64,000 nucleotides of DNA from Bacteroidota bacterium (GCA_963169345.1 CAUJCT010000019.1:41366-105365), one strand, 5' to 3'; numbered from the stretch's first letter, positions 28,315 to 37,272 are shown. Notes: generated by a model not told the origin, from the letters alone. A program made the numbers and translations.

Positions 28315-29584
28315 GCTTGATTCGAGCAATTGGTGTTAATAGATAATCTTCGTATTTGTGTATAAAGGCGTTGAACATCAGGTCGCCAATTAGTTTATAT
28401 CCCGTAGAGCTGAAGTGCACTCTGTCGCCTGCTGCCATTTTATTTCTGACCCAAAATTCCATACTGCCCAGACCACCCATAATTGAAAACAAATCCCATA
28501 CTCCGGCATTGAATTCATAGGACAGATTGCGCATGGCAGCTTTCACCTCCAGTCCTGTGACATTTTGGTAAAATTTACCCTTGCGACCTCTTTTATAAGA
28601 ATCGGTATTGGTAGTAAACAATATGGCAGCATTTGGTACAACTTTTCTAACGATTTTTAACCATTGTCTGTAGTTGTTTTCGTAGCACGACTGACAGAAA
28701 TTAGGGTCAAATGCATCATTGATTCCAACCGAAAATATGACCAAATCAGGCTTGATGGCGTTTAACTGTTGTTCCAGTAAGGTACATTTCAAATACGTGG
28801 GTACTGAAGCACCATTGGCTCCAATGGCATTGTAATTTAATCCAGGTGCTTCAAGGTCAGTAAACATGCCATACAAAGTGAAAATATTCTGTATGGAATC
28901 TGTTTTTAATAATTTAAATGTGACTTCTTTTAGAGGTTGTTCAAAGACAAATTCAGTATATCCGCCAATTTTGTTTGTAATGATTTGCTTAGCAAAATAA
29001 GGCGAGTCCAGACCAATTTCATAACTTTGGTGATGAATGTCGTAAAAGACTTTGATACGGTCGAACAAATATTCTGTTTTAGCAGACGGATACAATGTTA
29101 ATGTGAAAGTACTGCTGGAATCGTACGTTGTAGTTTTAAGCGCATTCATTCCAATGTTACCGGCACAACTCGGATTAACTGCTCTGCAACCATCCCATTT
29201 ACCTGTAAAATTAAAGTTGTAATTAGCCGGATTGTTGTTTTTGGAAATACCCATTTTAAAGGGATATACCCAGCCTCTGGCAGCTTCTTTCTGATTGATG
29301 AACTGATTGAAGTTTTCGCGCAATCTGCCCGTCCAGATATCTGCCTGCACATGCGAACCTCCGAAATGCAGAATGTTGATTTTCCCTGTTCCGGTTGTAA
29401 CCAGTTTGTCGAGTTTGCGGTAGAAACCATAAAAATCGATGCTGTCTCTGTAAAATTCAACCTGATTTAAACCATAGTTAACAAAAGGGTATTGAGGTAT
29501 ACTGACTGCTCCATCTTGTGAATGGCATGGCCCTGTTTGAAGACCAATTGTGATTAATAAAAGATATGTCAGTAGTCTCTTCAA
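28307..29584 (-). CDS. SGNH-hydrolase-fold protein A of an O-acetylation module
   Basis: A 425-residue secreted protein (signal peptide to about residue 22). SGNH block I appears as LHFGGSHVQAD, with Gly where the family usually has Asp. Block III is SVGINDAF and the last block is DRVHFSSTGYKLIGD with the catalytic Asp-x-x-His. Next to an MBOAT gene such proteins act as the periplasmic acetyl-transfer partner (AlgJ/AlgX-like role). It is 3 bases from its SGNH neighbour and overlaps the MBOAT gene. Confidence 0.8.
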   Translation of the reverse strand: MKRLLTYLLLITIGLQTGPCHSQDGAVSIPQYPFVNYGLNQVEFYRDSIDFYGFYRKLDKLVTTGTGKINILHFGGSHVQADIWTGRLRENFNQFINQKEAARGWVYPFKMGISKNNNPANYNFNFTGKWDGCRAVNPSCAGNIGMNALKTTTYDSSSTFTLTLYPSAKTEYLFDRIKVFYDIHHQSYEIGLDSPYFAKQIITNKIGGYTEFVFEQPLKEVTFKLLKTDSIQNIFTLYGMFTDLEAPGLNYNAIGANGASVPTYLKCTLLEQQLNAIKPDLVIFSVGINDAFDPNFCQSCYENNYRQWLKIVRKVVPNAAILFTTNTDSYKRGRKGKFYQNVTGLEVKAAMRNLSYEFNAGVWDLFSIMGGLGSMEFWVRNKMAAGDRVHFSSTGYKLIGDLMFNAFIHKYEDYLLTPIARIKHD

Positions 29585-29587
29585 TAC

Positions 29588-31048
29588 TTAGTTGTTGATT
29601 TTTTTTCTTAATTTATAAATTTCAAATTCTTTGAGAAGAGATGTATAAAATATGCTTGCAATCTTTTCTGCACCTTTCTGACTAAAGTGAATATAATCCG
29701 GAGAGCCGAGAGCTGGCTTCGATTTAACCCAGGTTACCATACTGCCTCTGCCGCCCATTGCTTCATACATATCCCAATAAACACCACCAGCGTCAATTGT
29801 GGCTTTTTTCAGAGCGTCTCTGACATTTTCCAATTGAGGGTGTGTCTGAAAAACACCATTGATTCTTACACTCATATCTGCTGGTCCAATCGTAAACACA
29901 ATCAAATTAGGGTCAACCGACTTTAAGAACTTAATCTCTTCGTAGAATTTTTTTCCATAAGCATCTGCACTGGCCTTGCTTGTCATGCCCGGTAAACTGT
30001 TACCACCAAATTGAAGGATAACCATTTTTACGCCTAACATTTTGTATGTACGAGCCAGTTGGTCCGCTGAAATTCTTCTGAATATAGTGCCAGAGCAACC
30101 TCTCATTGGGATATTATCAAGCATGACACCAGTTGAACCATCCAGTGAAATTCCAAGAATATCGGCGTTTGCTCCGCTGAATTTAAGGCCAACGCTGCCA
30201 TTGCTGCTATCCAGTTTGAAATCTACCAATTGCTCTATTGATGAAGCTTGCAGAGTTTTTGAATCTATAACTTTTCCTGCAGATGCAATGCTGATTTCCA
30301 ATTGTCGGTCAATTGCTCCAACCAATATTTTACATGATTTAAAATTTCTGTTTTTGTAAGTAGTCCCTTCTCGTGCTGTAATAACAACACTTGCAACTTC
30401 GCTTTCCTTTTTACAGAAATAAGCCATTGGTCCGTAACGGTTGTGTTTGGCTCTGTTTTCACCGCCACCAAAAGTCAGTCTTCTGTTCCAGCTTCCTGTG
30501 CTTTGAACAGCAACTGTATATTTTGGGGTAACCTCCATCGCGGGCAGCAATCCCATTCCGCTTCCACCATAGGTTTTTTGTAATTGCTCTCGCAAATAAG
30601 AACTGATGCGGTCCATTTCAATTTGAGAATCGCCGTAATGTAAAATTCTGAAGCTGGTGTTGTCGGATTTTACTTTTTCCAATGCTTCAAAGAAATTGTC
30701 CATTACCTGAGCGTTTTCAGCATAATAGAATTTAGCCGGAGACTCCATCGCTTCAACCTGCATTAAAACTAAAGTGTCAGCAGTGGTTCGACTTGGTTTT
30801 TTTAATATTTCCTCTTTGCGTTGTTCAAGTGTTTTGTGTGCCTCTTCCTCTAATTGCTGAGCTAAAACAGCCTGACTGTCCGGTTGATTAACCGAATCGG
30901 AAGCATTTGGTCCCATGGAAGGCATGACGGCATACTCTTTTTCACCGATTTTAAACTTGACATTCGACAACAACAAAGAAGATGTCGCTAATACACCAAG
31001 TGTTAAAACAAGAAATAGAAATACTCTTTGTGGTTTCATCAAAGCCAT
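29588..31048 (-). CDS. SGNH-hydrolase-fold protein B of an O-acetylation module
   Basis: A 486-residue protein with an N-terminal signal anchor (about residues 8-28), a low-complexity Gln/Glu/Lys linker (60-95) and an SGNH domain. Block I is LHYGDSQIEMD (standard GDS), block III is LQFGGNSLPGM, and the last block is DYIHFSQKGAEKIA. It is a distant paralogue of the next gene and the first gene of the cluster. The start could be ATG 31039. A TACTTTTG -7 element lies at 31057-31064 on this strand. Confidence 0.8.
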   Translation of the reverse strand: MALMKPQRVFLFLVLTLGVLATSSLLLSNVKFKIGEKEYAVMPSMGPNASDSVNQPDSQAVLAQQLEEEAHKTLEQRKEEILKKPSRTTADTLVLMQVEAMESPAKFYYAENAQVMDNFFEALEKVKSDNTSFRILHYGDSQIEMDRISSYLREQLQKTYGGSGMGLLPAMEVTPKYTVAVQSTGSWNRRLTFGGGENRAKHNRYGPMAYFCKKESEVASVVITAREGTTYKNRNFKSCKILVGAIDRQLEISIASAGKVIDSKTLQASSIEQLVDFKLDSSNGSVGLKFSGANADILGISLDGSTGVMLDNIPMRGCSGTIFRRISADQLARTYKMLGVKMVILQFGGNSLPGMTSKASADAYGKKFYEEIKFLKSVDPNLIVFTIGPADMSVRINGVFQTHPQLENVRDALKKATIDAGGVYWDMYEAMGGRGSMVTWVKSKPALGSPDYIHFSQKGAEKIASIFYTSLLKEFEIYKLRKKINN

Positions 31049-31056
31049 TAAATGTG

Positions 31057-31064
31057 CAAAAGTA
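31057..31064 (-). promoter_or_regulatory. Bacteroidota -7 element for the polysaccharide cluster
   Basis: On the minus strand this reads TACTTTTG (TAnnTTTG), nine bases before the first ATG of the SGNH-MBOAT-glycosyltransferase cluster. A convincing -33 TTG is missing. Confidence 0.4.
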
Positions 31065-31129
31065 ACGAATTAAAGAGGGGATTTATGATGACATAAAAAA
31101 AAATAATCAACTGAATACAAACGATTGAT

Positions 31130-31137
31130 TAATTTTG
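31130..31137 (+). promoter_or_regulatory. Bacteroidota -7 element for the DUF2480 gene
   Basis: TAATTTTG fits TAnnTTTG and ends ten bases before the ATG at 31148. Confidence 0.45.
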
Positions 31138-31147
31138 TAGAGATATT

Positions 31148-31651
31148 ATGGAACCCATTGTAAATAAAGTAGCTCAAAGTGGTCTGTTAACAATCGATTT
31201 AGAATCCTTTTTCGACCAATCCAAAAGAAGTCAGCTTGACATCAAAGAGTGGCTGTTTATGGGTTTGATGTTAAAAGAAAAAGAGTTCAGAGAATCGGTG
31301 AAACTCCACGACTGGCAACAATATAAAGATTGTCTTGTGTCTGTATTTTGTAGTTCAGATGCCATTGTTCCAACCTGGGCATATATGCTTATTGCAAATA
31401 AACTGAGCGGTATTTCCAAATCTGTCTTTTTCGGAACACCTGAAGATATGGAAGTGATGCTATTTGTTAAATCAGTAAATGATTTGAATATCGAAGAATA
31501 CAAAGATCAGCGTGTGGTTATTAAAGGCTGCAGCAAACATCCAGTTCCTGTAAATGCTTATGTTCAATTGACTGAAAAACTTACACCGGTTGTAAAGTCA
31601 ATTATGTATGGAGAACCTTGCAGCACAGTACCTATCTACAAGAGACCATAA
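31148..31651 (+). CDS. DUF2480 family protein
   Basis: A 167-residue cytoplasmic protein that I recognise as DUF2480 from its conserved segments: the NKVAQSGLLTIDLE start, DIKEWLFMGLMLKEKEFRE, IVPTWAYMLIANKL, VIKGCSKHPVPVNAYV and the highly conserved end VKSIMYGEPCSTVPIYKR. The family is widespread in Bacteroidota and has no assigned function. The two Cys residues (in KGCS and EPCS) are conserved and might bind metal; that is a guess. It is monocistronic. Confidence 0.9.
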   Translation: MEPIVNKVAQSGLLTIDLESFFDQSKRSQLDIKEWLFMGLMLKEKEFRESVKLHDWQQYKDCLVSVFCSSDAIVPTWAYMLIANKLSGISKSVFFGTPEDMEVMLFVKSVNDLNIEEYKDQRVVIKGCSKHPVPVNAYVQLTEKLTPVVKSIMYGEPCSTVPIYKRP

Positions 31652-31721
31652 TTGGAGCTTTTATTGTAAATCAGTTCAATAAAATTGATGCATTATCCAA
31701 TTGCTCATTCATCTCATCACT

Positions 31722-31793
31722 TATAACTACTAACCAATAACTATTAACTAATAACCATTAACAAATAACTATTAACTATCAACAAATAACTAT
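31722..31793. repeat. Degenerate AT-rich simple repeat
   Basis: Irregular repetition of AACTATTAACTAATAAC-like blocks (period roughly 8 to 9) directly before nhaD. It resembles the octamer array at 37383. Confidence 0.5.
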
Positions 31794-31808
31794 CTTCGCA
31801 TCTTCATT

Positions 31809-33101
31809 ATGGAGTCACTGCTTATTTTAGTTTTTGTAATTGGTTACGCAGCTATTGCGTTAGAACATCCTTTAAAGATAAATAAAACAGCGCCGGCCTT
31901 GCTTATTGGAGCATTGATGTGGGCGTTATGGGTGTTTTTCGATTTTGATCAAGTCGAAGAAATTAAAGAAAAATTGGGTCACGGTTTGGTGGAAACCTCC
32001 GAGATTTTGTTTTTTCTGATGGGAGCAATGACCATTGTCGAATTGATAGATGCACACCAGGGATTTAAAATTATCACCAACAGAATTAGAACAAAAGATG
32101 CCAGAAAATTAATCTGGATTATATCATTCCTGACATTCTTTCTCTCGGCAATTTTAGATAATTTAACCACTTCCATCGTGATGGTTTCTTTGCTACGTAA
32201 ACTCGTCCACGATCGTGAACAGCGCATGTATTATGTGGGAATGGTTGTTATTGCGGCTAATGCCGGAGGAGCCTGGTCGCCAATAGGTGATGTAACTACA
32301 ACCATGCTTTGGATCAATGGTCAGATAAGCAGTGGTAATATCATGATTACTTTAATTATTCCTTCACTGATTTGTCTAATCATACCACTGATAGCTATTG
32401 GATTTAAATTAAAAGGGGAGGTAAAGCGCGATGCCTATGATTATGATAATGCTGAAAAAGAAGAAAAAGTAAAAGGCAGTTTAGTCATGCTGATTGCAGG
32501 TGTCGGTGCATTGGTTTTTGTGCCGGTATTTAAAGCCTTAACACATTTGCCGCCATATCTTGGAATGTTATTCGGTTTGTCTATTGTATGGATTATTTCA
32601 GAGTTGCTTCACGTTGACAAGACAGAAGAAGAGAAAAAACCTTACAGTGCAGTTCATGCTTTATCCCGTATAGATGTGTCAAGTGTCTTGTTTTTCCTCG
32701 GTATATTGCTTGCTATAGGTACTCTTCAAGGTGTTGGCGTTTTAGGTGCTTTGGCTACATGGATGGATCAAACAATTGGTGACGTTAACCTGATTTCAAT
32801 TTCTATAGGCTTGCTTTCTGCCATTGTAGACAATGTGCCTATTGTGGCTGCAGCTATGAAAATGTATCCTATAACTGAATATCCAATGGATTCTAAACTT
32901 TGGGAATTTATAGCTTATGCTGCGGGAACAGGAGGCAGCTGTTTAATCATTGGTTCGGCAGCAGGTGTAGCGGTTATGGGTATGGAGAAAATTGATTTTA
33001 TCTGGTATCTAAAGAAAATATCCTGGTTGGCTTTGATTGGTTATATAGCCGGTGCCTTGGCATACATTGCTGTGTATCCAATATTTGCCGTCACACATTA
33101 A
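31809..33101 (+). CDS. nhaD: Sodium:proton antiporter NhaD
   Basis: A 430-residue protein with about 11-12 hydrophobic segments. The NhaD-type motifs DNLTTSIVMVSLLRK and GGAWSPIGDVTTTMLW are intact, as are the mirrored DNVPIVAAAM and GTGGSCLIIGSAAGVA of the second half. It exchanges Na+ or Li+ for H+ across the inner membrane. A short hairpin follows at 33115. Confidence 0.93.
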   Translation: MESLLILVFVIGYAAIALEHPLKINKTAPALLIGALMWALWVFFDFDQVEEIKEKLGHGLVETSEILFFLMGAMTIVELIDAHQGFKIITNRIRTKDARKLIWIISFLTFFLSAILDNLTTSIVMVSLLRKLVHDREQRMYYVGMVVIAANAGGAWSPIGDVTTTMLWINGQISSGNIMITLIIPSLICLIIPLIAIGFKLKGEVKRDAYDYDNAEKEEKVKGSLVMLIAGVGALVFVPVFKALTHLPPYLGMLFGLSIVWIISELLHVDKTEEEKKPYSAVHALSRIDVSSVLFFLGILLAIGTLQGVGVLGALATWMDQTIGDVNLISISIGLLSAIVDNVPIVAAAMKMYPITEYPMDSKLWEFIAYAAGTGGSCLIIGSAAGVAVMGMEKIDFIWYLKKISWLALIGYIAGALAYIAVYPIFAVTH

Positions 33102-33114
33102 TTTGTTATCATCT

Positions 33115-33130
33115 CGACTTTAGGAAGTCG
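33115..33130 (+). terminator. Weak hairpin after nhaD
   Basis: CGACTT pairs with AAGTCG around a TAGG loop, 14 bases after the nhaD stop, with a T-rich but interrupted tail. Confidence 0.45.
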
Positions 33131-33694
33131 TATTTCTAGCTCTTTTAAGAAATCTTAATACCAAGGGTTAGTGGTGAATTGCTTTTGATTAATTGTAATA
33201 CTAATTGCAGCTTTCAAAACATAATAGTCATTATGCAAAGAGTCTTTGTTATGAATTGAGTATTATCAGTTATAAAACTATTGTGAAATGCAGGATGTCC
33301 TCTGATTTTATTTTTGAATTCATTATAAGGTAATTTCAAAATGAGAAAGTAAAAAAAATACTCAAATATTTTAACAAGTATTTATTTTATTATATTAAAT
33401 ATCTTTTTTTAAATGTAAAAAATTGATTATTAGGATATAGGAGAAAAGTTGTATGATAAAGTTCAGACAAAATCCCGGTACTAAAAATGAGAATTTTCTA
33501 AAATTGATTCTAAGAAGGAATTTGGAGACCTCAGGTTGAAATCTGTGCTTAAAACAGCAAATTATTGTGTAAAACTCTAAAAATAATGAAAAAATATTAT
33601 CCTTAAAATCAGCAAGATATAAAAAAAATAGATTCTATATAAGAGAGAAAGTGCAAATTTTTTTGATGAGATATTTTAAAAATCAATCCTTTCG

Positions 33695-33702
33695 TATATT
33701 TG
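33695..33702 (+). promoter_or_regulatory. Bacteroidota -7 element for the 33783 gene
   Basis: TATATTTG, 80 bases before the ATG, which would give a leader of roughly 75 bases. No TTG at the usual distance is evident. Confidence 0.45.
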
Positions 33703-33782
33703 ATTAAACGGTGATTAAAAACGTAAAGTTAATTACTCACTAAGTAAAAAAACCTAAGTAGAACAAGTTAAAAATCAAGCGT

Positions 33783-34415
33783 ATGAATGACATTAGCCAA
33801 ACCAAAGAAGGATTCATCAAATCGATGATTTTGTTCATCGTCCTGTTGGGAATTTGCTTTGCACCATTTTTTGCTTTTGCGGAAAATCCTGCAAGTTCAA
33901 TTTCAGTGAATATGCAAACGCGCAGTACTTATGTTGACTGCCAGTTTTCGACAGTTTTCAATTGCACATCTTATGCAATCGAAGCGCGCAATGCGGGCAA
34001 TAGCGAGTATACAGCCATTATGTCCTGCAGCGATGCCAAATGTATGGATGCCAGCCAGACTGTTCAGTACAGTTTCGATTTAAACGAATTTCCATATACA
34101 GAGTATCGCATCAGAGCAACTGACGTGAACGGCAATACTCATTTCGCTTATGGATTTTTTAGTTCAAAAGTCTCTCATCCGATTGAACTGCAAAGCAATG
34201 CTGTTAATGAAACATTGACCATTCAGTTCAACAACGGTTCATTACCTCAAAACTTTACTTATAGTTTGAGTAACTTTAATGGAGAGACAGTTGTTGCAGA
34301 TACTCAGTTAAGTGGTCAGCAGATTGACCTTAACGGATTATCACAAGGATTTTACATCATTAGTTTCAAGACTAACAGTGGTGAAACCTATCACTACAAG
34401 TTTTTGAAACAGTAA
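33783..34415 (+). CDS. Small secreted protein with T9SS-like C-terminus
   Basis: A 210-residue protein with an N-terminal signal (hydrophobic stretch about residues 15-35, cleavage probably after FAFA). The mature N-terminal half contains four Cys and no domain I know. The C-terminal 75 residues (LSNFNGETVVADTQLSGQQIDLNGLSQGFYIISFKTNSGETYHYKFLKQ) follow the T9SS type-A pattern, although the usual YPNP motif is absent. Three tandem terminators follow it directly, which suggests strong transcription. Confidence 0.6.
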   Translation: MNDISQTKEGFIKSMILFIVLLGICFAPFFAFAENPASSISVNMQTRSTYVDCQFSTVFNCTSYAIEARNAGNSEYTAIMSCSDAKCMDASQTVQYSFDLNEFPYTEYRIRATDVNGNTHFAYGFFSSKVSHPIELQSNAVNETLTIQFNNGSLPQNFTYSLSNFNGETVVADTQLSGQQIDLNGLSQGFYIISFKTNSGETYHYKFLKQ

Positions 34416-34458
34416 AGATATTAAGTGTAGATATTCATAGTGCGTTTGTTGATTTTCA

Positions 34459-34489
34459 AAATAAAGCCGGTTATGCGCCGGCTTTATTT
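34459..34489 (+). terminator. Intrinsic terminator, copy 1 of 3
   Basis: Twelve-base-pair stem AAATAAAGCCGG / CCGGCTTTATTT with loop TTATGCG. Confidence 0.8.
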
Positions 34490-34559
34490 AACCAAACTTC
34501 GAGGAATACTACCACAAGACATTAAGTGACGATATTCATAGTGCGTTTGTTGATTTTCA

Positions 34560-34590
34560 AAATAAAGCCGGTAATGCTCCGGCTTTATTT
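34560..34590 (+). terminator. Intrinsic terminator, copy 2 of 3
   Basis: The same stem as copy 1, with loop TAATGCT. Confidence 0.8.
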
Positions 34591-34662
34591 AACCCAAACA
34601 CCGAGTATCAGCACAAGACATTAAGTGAAGAAATTCATAGTGCGTTTGTTGATTTTCAAAAT

Positions 34663-34690
34663 AAGCTGGTTATGCGCCAGCTTTTTTTTA
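34663..34690 (+). terminator. Intrinsic terminator, copy 3 of 3
   Basis: A shorter stem AAGCTGG / CCAGCTT with loop TTATGCG, followed by an uninterrupted T-run. The C-to-T and G-to-A changes in the two arms compensate each other. Confidence 0.85.
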
Positions 34691-34769
34691 TGCCCTTTTG
34701 TTGGATTTTTTGAAATGGTGGTTTTAATGTTTGAAATGATGTATTTGGAAATGAAGTGAAAATTGCGAT

Positions 34770-34848
34770 AACCTGTCAGGTCCCAATTTTTGCTTGCAAA
34801 TTTTTGTAATACAGTTTGTTGATTCGATTTTTTTCAACCTGACAGGTT
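34770..34848. repeat. Two dispersed palindrome copies
   Basis: AACCTGTCAGGT at 34770-34781 (one arm shortened) and AACCTGACAGGTT at 34836-34848. The second lies inside an upstream extension of the next gene's frame, which supports the later start codon. Confidence 0.65.
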
Positions 34849-34891
34849 CAAATTACATTTGTCAAATTATCGTCAGGTATTCAAACCATTA

Positions 34892-34923
34892 TTGTTATAC
34901 AAATTTAAATAAGCTTACATTTG
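34892..34923 (+). promoter_or_regulatory. Bacteroidota promoter of the glycine-rich protein gene
   Basis: TTG at 34892-34894, a 21-base spacer and TACATTTG at 34916-34923, a good match to TTG-N(19-21)-TAnnTTTG. The ATG is 20 bases further on, so the real start is 34944. Confidence 0.7.
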
Positions 34924-34943
34924 TTCAAGTTATTCAGCTGCTT

Positions 34944-37037
34944 ATGAACAAATACTACTTATTGATCTTCTTATTGGCGATTTCTGTTTGCGGATTTTCT
35001 CAAAATTGCGTGCCTTCAGATAAACCAGACCTCTATTTTTTGGATGAAAACAACGATGGAATTGATGGGGATACTAATAATGCCGTATTTGTTTCTGCAA
35101 CAACTGGCAACGACGCTAATCCCGGAAAAAAATGGGCCCCGGTAAAATCCATCACAATGGCAATGGTTTTAGCTAATGCTAATTCAAAGGATATTTATAT
35201 TTCTGCCGGAACCTATACTGTGAGTGCACCTTTAATCTTATATGACGGGGTAAGTATTTACGGCTTTTACAGTTCAACCACCTGGGCTAGAAATACACTC
35301 AATAAAGTCATTATTCAGGGTCCTTCCAATGTGTTGTACGCTAAAGGCAATACTAAAAATTCAATTATTTCGGGGATAGAGTTTGTTGCAGCCAATGCTA
35401 CAGCACCTTCTGAAAACAGTATTTGCGTTTTTATTGATTCTTGTGGAGGTACTATTACTTTACTGGACAATGTATTCAAAGCAGGTAAAGGAGCCAGTGG
35501 CAGCAATGGTCAAAATGGCAACAATGGTATAGCAGGAGGAGATGGAGGCAATGGTACCAATGGTATTTGCGATGGCAATGTTGCAGGTTCAGGAGGAGGA
35601 ATGGGTTCATCAATTTGTTCTGTAGGCGGAAAAGGTGGAGACGGAGGTGTCCATACAGCACCTGGACAACAAGGAGGAGCAAATCCGCTTGGATTGCAAG
35701 GTGGAGCAGGAGGAGGTTCCGGAGATCCGGGTCAAATTGGACAAAAAGGTTCAAATGGAACTTCGGGAACAGATGGAGCAGGAGGAACATCTAATCTCAA
35801 TAATTTATATTTTAGTTTTAATGGCATACATTCCGGGGATGGAATGAATGGAGGAGATGGAACTGATGGTACAGGCGGCAGCGGCGGCGGTGGCGGCGGC
35901 GGACAGCATTGTACTTTTTGTGATGATGGCTCAGGTAATGGCGGCGGCGGTGGTGGAGGAGCCGGAAGCAAAGGTTTTGGAGGTAAAGCCGGAAAAGGTG
36001 GTGGCAGTTCTATAGGCGTTTTTGTAAGAGATTCAAGAGTCTATCTCGAAAAAAACACCTTGTTTTCAAATTCCGGAGGTTATGGAGGCAATGGTGGAAG
36101 TGCCGGTATTGGTGGAGCTAAAGGTGTGGGGGGACAAGGTGCTTTGTTTTGCACTTCCGAAGTAGGTGGTGGAGGAAATGGAGGTGATGGTGGTAAAGGT
36201 GGCAATGGAGGTGGAGGTTCAGGTGGTAACGGTGGTTCAAGTATCTGTGTGGTGGCTTCACCTGATGCTGAAGTTTATATGCACAATTGTGTTATGACTA
36301 TCGGAATGGCTGGTAATGGTGGAGTGGGAGGAACCGTGCAAATGGCATTCTCAGGAAATATGGGTATAAATGGTATGAGCAAAGGAATTCATGGCAATGT
36401 ATTGGACTCAATTCCTGCCATTCATGGTGAGTTGTGTATACAGGATACAAAGATCAACCGGACTTTAAATACCAGTAATTCAGGAACAGTCAATGTGTTT
36501 TTATCTTATCCAAATCCTAGTCAGGTTAAAGTTTCCTATACATTTATTGATGGAACTGCGGTAAACGGAGTAGACTACATTGGCGCTAATGGTCAGTTGG
36601 TCTTTTTGCCATATAGCAGCAATCAAACCATTCCTTTTTCAGTGACAAAGGAAATGGGTGATACCAATAAAAGAACATTTACAGTGCAGTTAAGCACAGT
36701 TATTGGCGACGCTGAAATCAGTCGTTCTACTGCAACTGTCAAGATATTGCCGAATGGCGTCAGCTCTGTTGAAACGTTCAAGGTCCAAAGCATTCAGATT
36801 TATCCAAATCCTGTTAGGGATGTTATAAATATGCATTTCATGAGTTCTGCTCAAGAGGTCAATATAGTTGTCTATACGATAGAAGGGAGATCTGTTTTAA
36901 ACTTACATCCAATTCTGAAAGATGGTCAGTGGACACTGGAAAATGCTGATATTTCAATGCTTCCAGCGGGGGTGTATTCTTTGAATATCATAAGTGAAGG
37001 TATATTGATAGGGAATATAAAGTTAGTGAAGATCTGA
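34944..37037 (+). CDS. Glycine-rich T9SS cell-surface protein with Calx-beta domain
   Basis: From ATG 34944 the protein has 697 residues with signal peptide (to about residue 20). Domains in order: a DUF1565/pectate-lyase-like segment (about 40-170, VFVSATTGNDANPGKKWAPVKSI), a region of about 310 residues dominated by GGxG and GxxG repeats (NGGNGGV-like, interrupted by short hydrophobic strands), a Calx-beta domain (about 510-600) and a T9SS sorting domain (about 610-697, IQIYPNPVRDVI). The Gly-rich blocks sit within a likely parallel beta-helix. This is probably an adhesin or surface-layer component. The frameshifted frames of the Gly-rich part are artefacts. Confidence 0.8.
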   Translation: MNKYYLLIFLLAISVCGFSQNCVPSDKPDLYFLDENNDGIDGDTNNAVFVSATTGNDANPGKKWAPVKSITMAMVLANANSKDIYISAGTYTVSAPLILYDGVSIYGFYSSTTWARNTLNKVIIQGPSNVLYAKGNTKNSIISGIEFVAANATAPSENSICVFIDSCGGTITLLDNVFKAGKGASGSNGQNGNNGIAGGDGGNGTNGICDGNVAGSGGGMGSSICSVGGKGGDGGVHTAPGQQGGANPLGLQGGAGGGSGDPGQIGQKGSNGTSGTDGAGGTSNLNNLYFSFNGIHSGDGMNGGDGTDGTGGSGGGGGGGQHCTFCDDGSGNGGGGGGGAGSKGFGGKAGKGGGSSIGVFVRDSRVYLEKNTLFSNSGGYGGNGGSAGIGGAKGVGGQGALFCTSEVGGGGNGGDGGKGGNGGGGSGGNGGSSICVVASPDAEVYMHNCVMTIGMAGNGGVGGTVQMAFSGNMGINGMSKGIHGNVLDSIPAIHGELCIQDTKINRTLNTSNSGTVNVFLSYPNPSQVKVSYTFIDGTAVNGVDYIGANGQLVFLPYSSNQTIPFSVTKEMGDTNKRTFTVQLSTVIGDAEISRSTATVKILPNGVSSVETFKVQSIQIYPNPVRDVINMHFMSSAQEVNIVVYTIEGRSVLNLHPILKDGQWTLENADISMLPAGVYSLNIISEGILIGNIKLVKI

Positions 37038-37077
37038 TTCAGTTCATTAGTTTAAACTGGTTAAATTAGTTTATGTA

Positions 37078-37272
37078 TGTAGATCGCAGAACTAAGACAG
37101 AACACGCAGAGCACGCAGAATATATTTGGCCTTTGACACGGCTAGGATTCGCTTACGCGAATGGAATCCACAGAAGATTGAAATGTAGATCGCAGAACTA
37201 AGACAGAACACGCAGAGCACGCAGAAAATATTTGGCCTTTGACACGGCAAGGATTCGCTTGCGCGAATGGAA
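37078..37272. repeat. Direct repeat of about 89 bp, two copies 106 bp apart
   Basis: Copies at 37078-37166 and 37184-37272 differ at only a few positions. Both contain AGACAGAACACGCAGAGCAC, itself with an internal ACGCAGA repetition, and end with a small hairpin TTCGCTTACGCGAA or TTCGCTTGCGCGAA. Confidence 0.85.

Larger units (their letters stand above)
33102..33782. other. Long AT-rich intergenic region
   Basis: About 680 bases with no supportable reading frame. It contains the hairpin at 33115 and a promoter-like TATATTTG at 33695. A long untranslated leader or an unannotated small RNA is possible, but I see no structure that proves it. Confidence 0.5.
34420..34690 (+). repeat. Tandem triplication of a terminator unit, about 100-bp period
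   Basis: Three units begin ATTAAGTG at 34420, 34521 and 34620. Each continues with a near-identical ATTCATAGTGCGTTTGTTGATTTTCAAAATAA block and then a GC-rich hairpin. The intervening 20-25 bases (CTTCGAGGAATACTACCACAAGAC and its counterpart) are also related. The third hairpin differs by paired changes that keep the stem. Confidence 0.9.
34416..34943. other. Intergenic region with tandem terminators and palindromes
   Basis: About 530 bases without a gene. It holds the three repeated terminators (34420-34690), two palindrome copies (34770 and 34835) and the promoter of the next gene. Confidence 0.6.

Noticed and set aside
35315..35971. Several reading frames on both strands inside the glycine-rich gene.
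   Set aside because: They are rich in Pro, Leu, Arg or Cys and follow from the GGN-repeat composition. The plus frame with signal peptide, Calx-beta and sorting domain is the real one.
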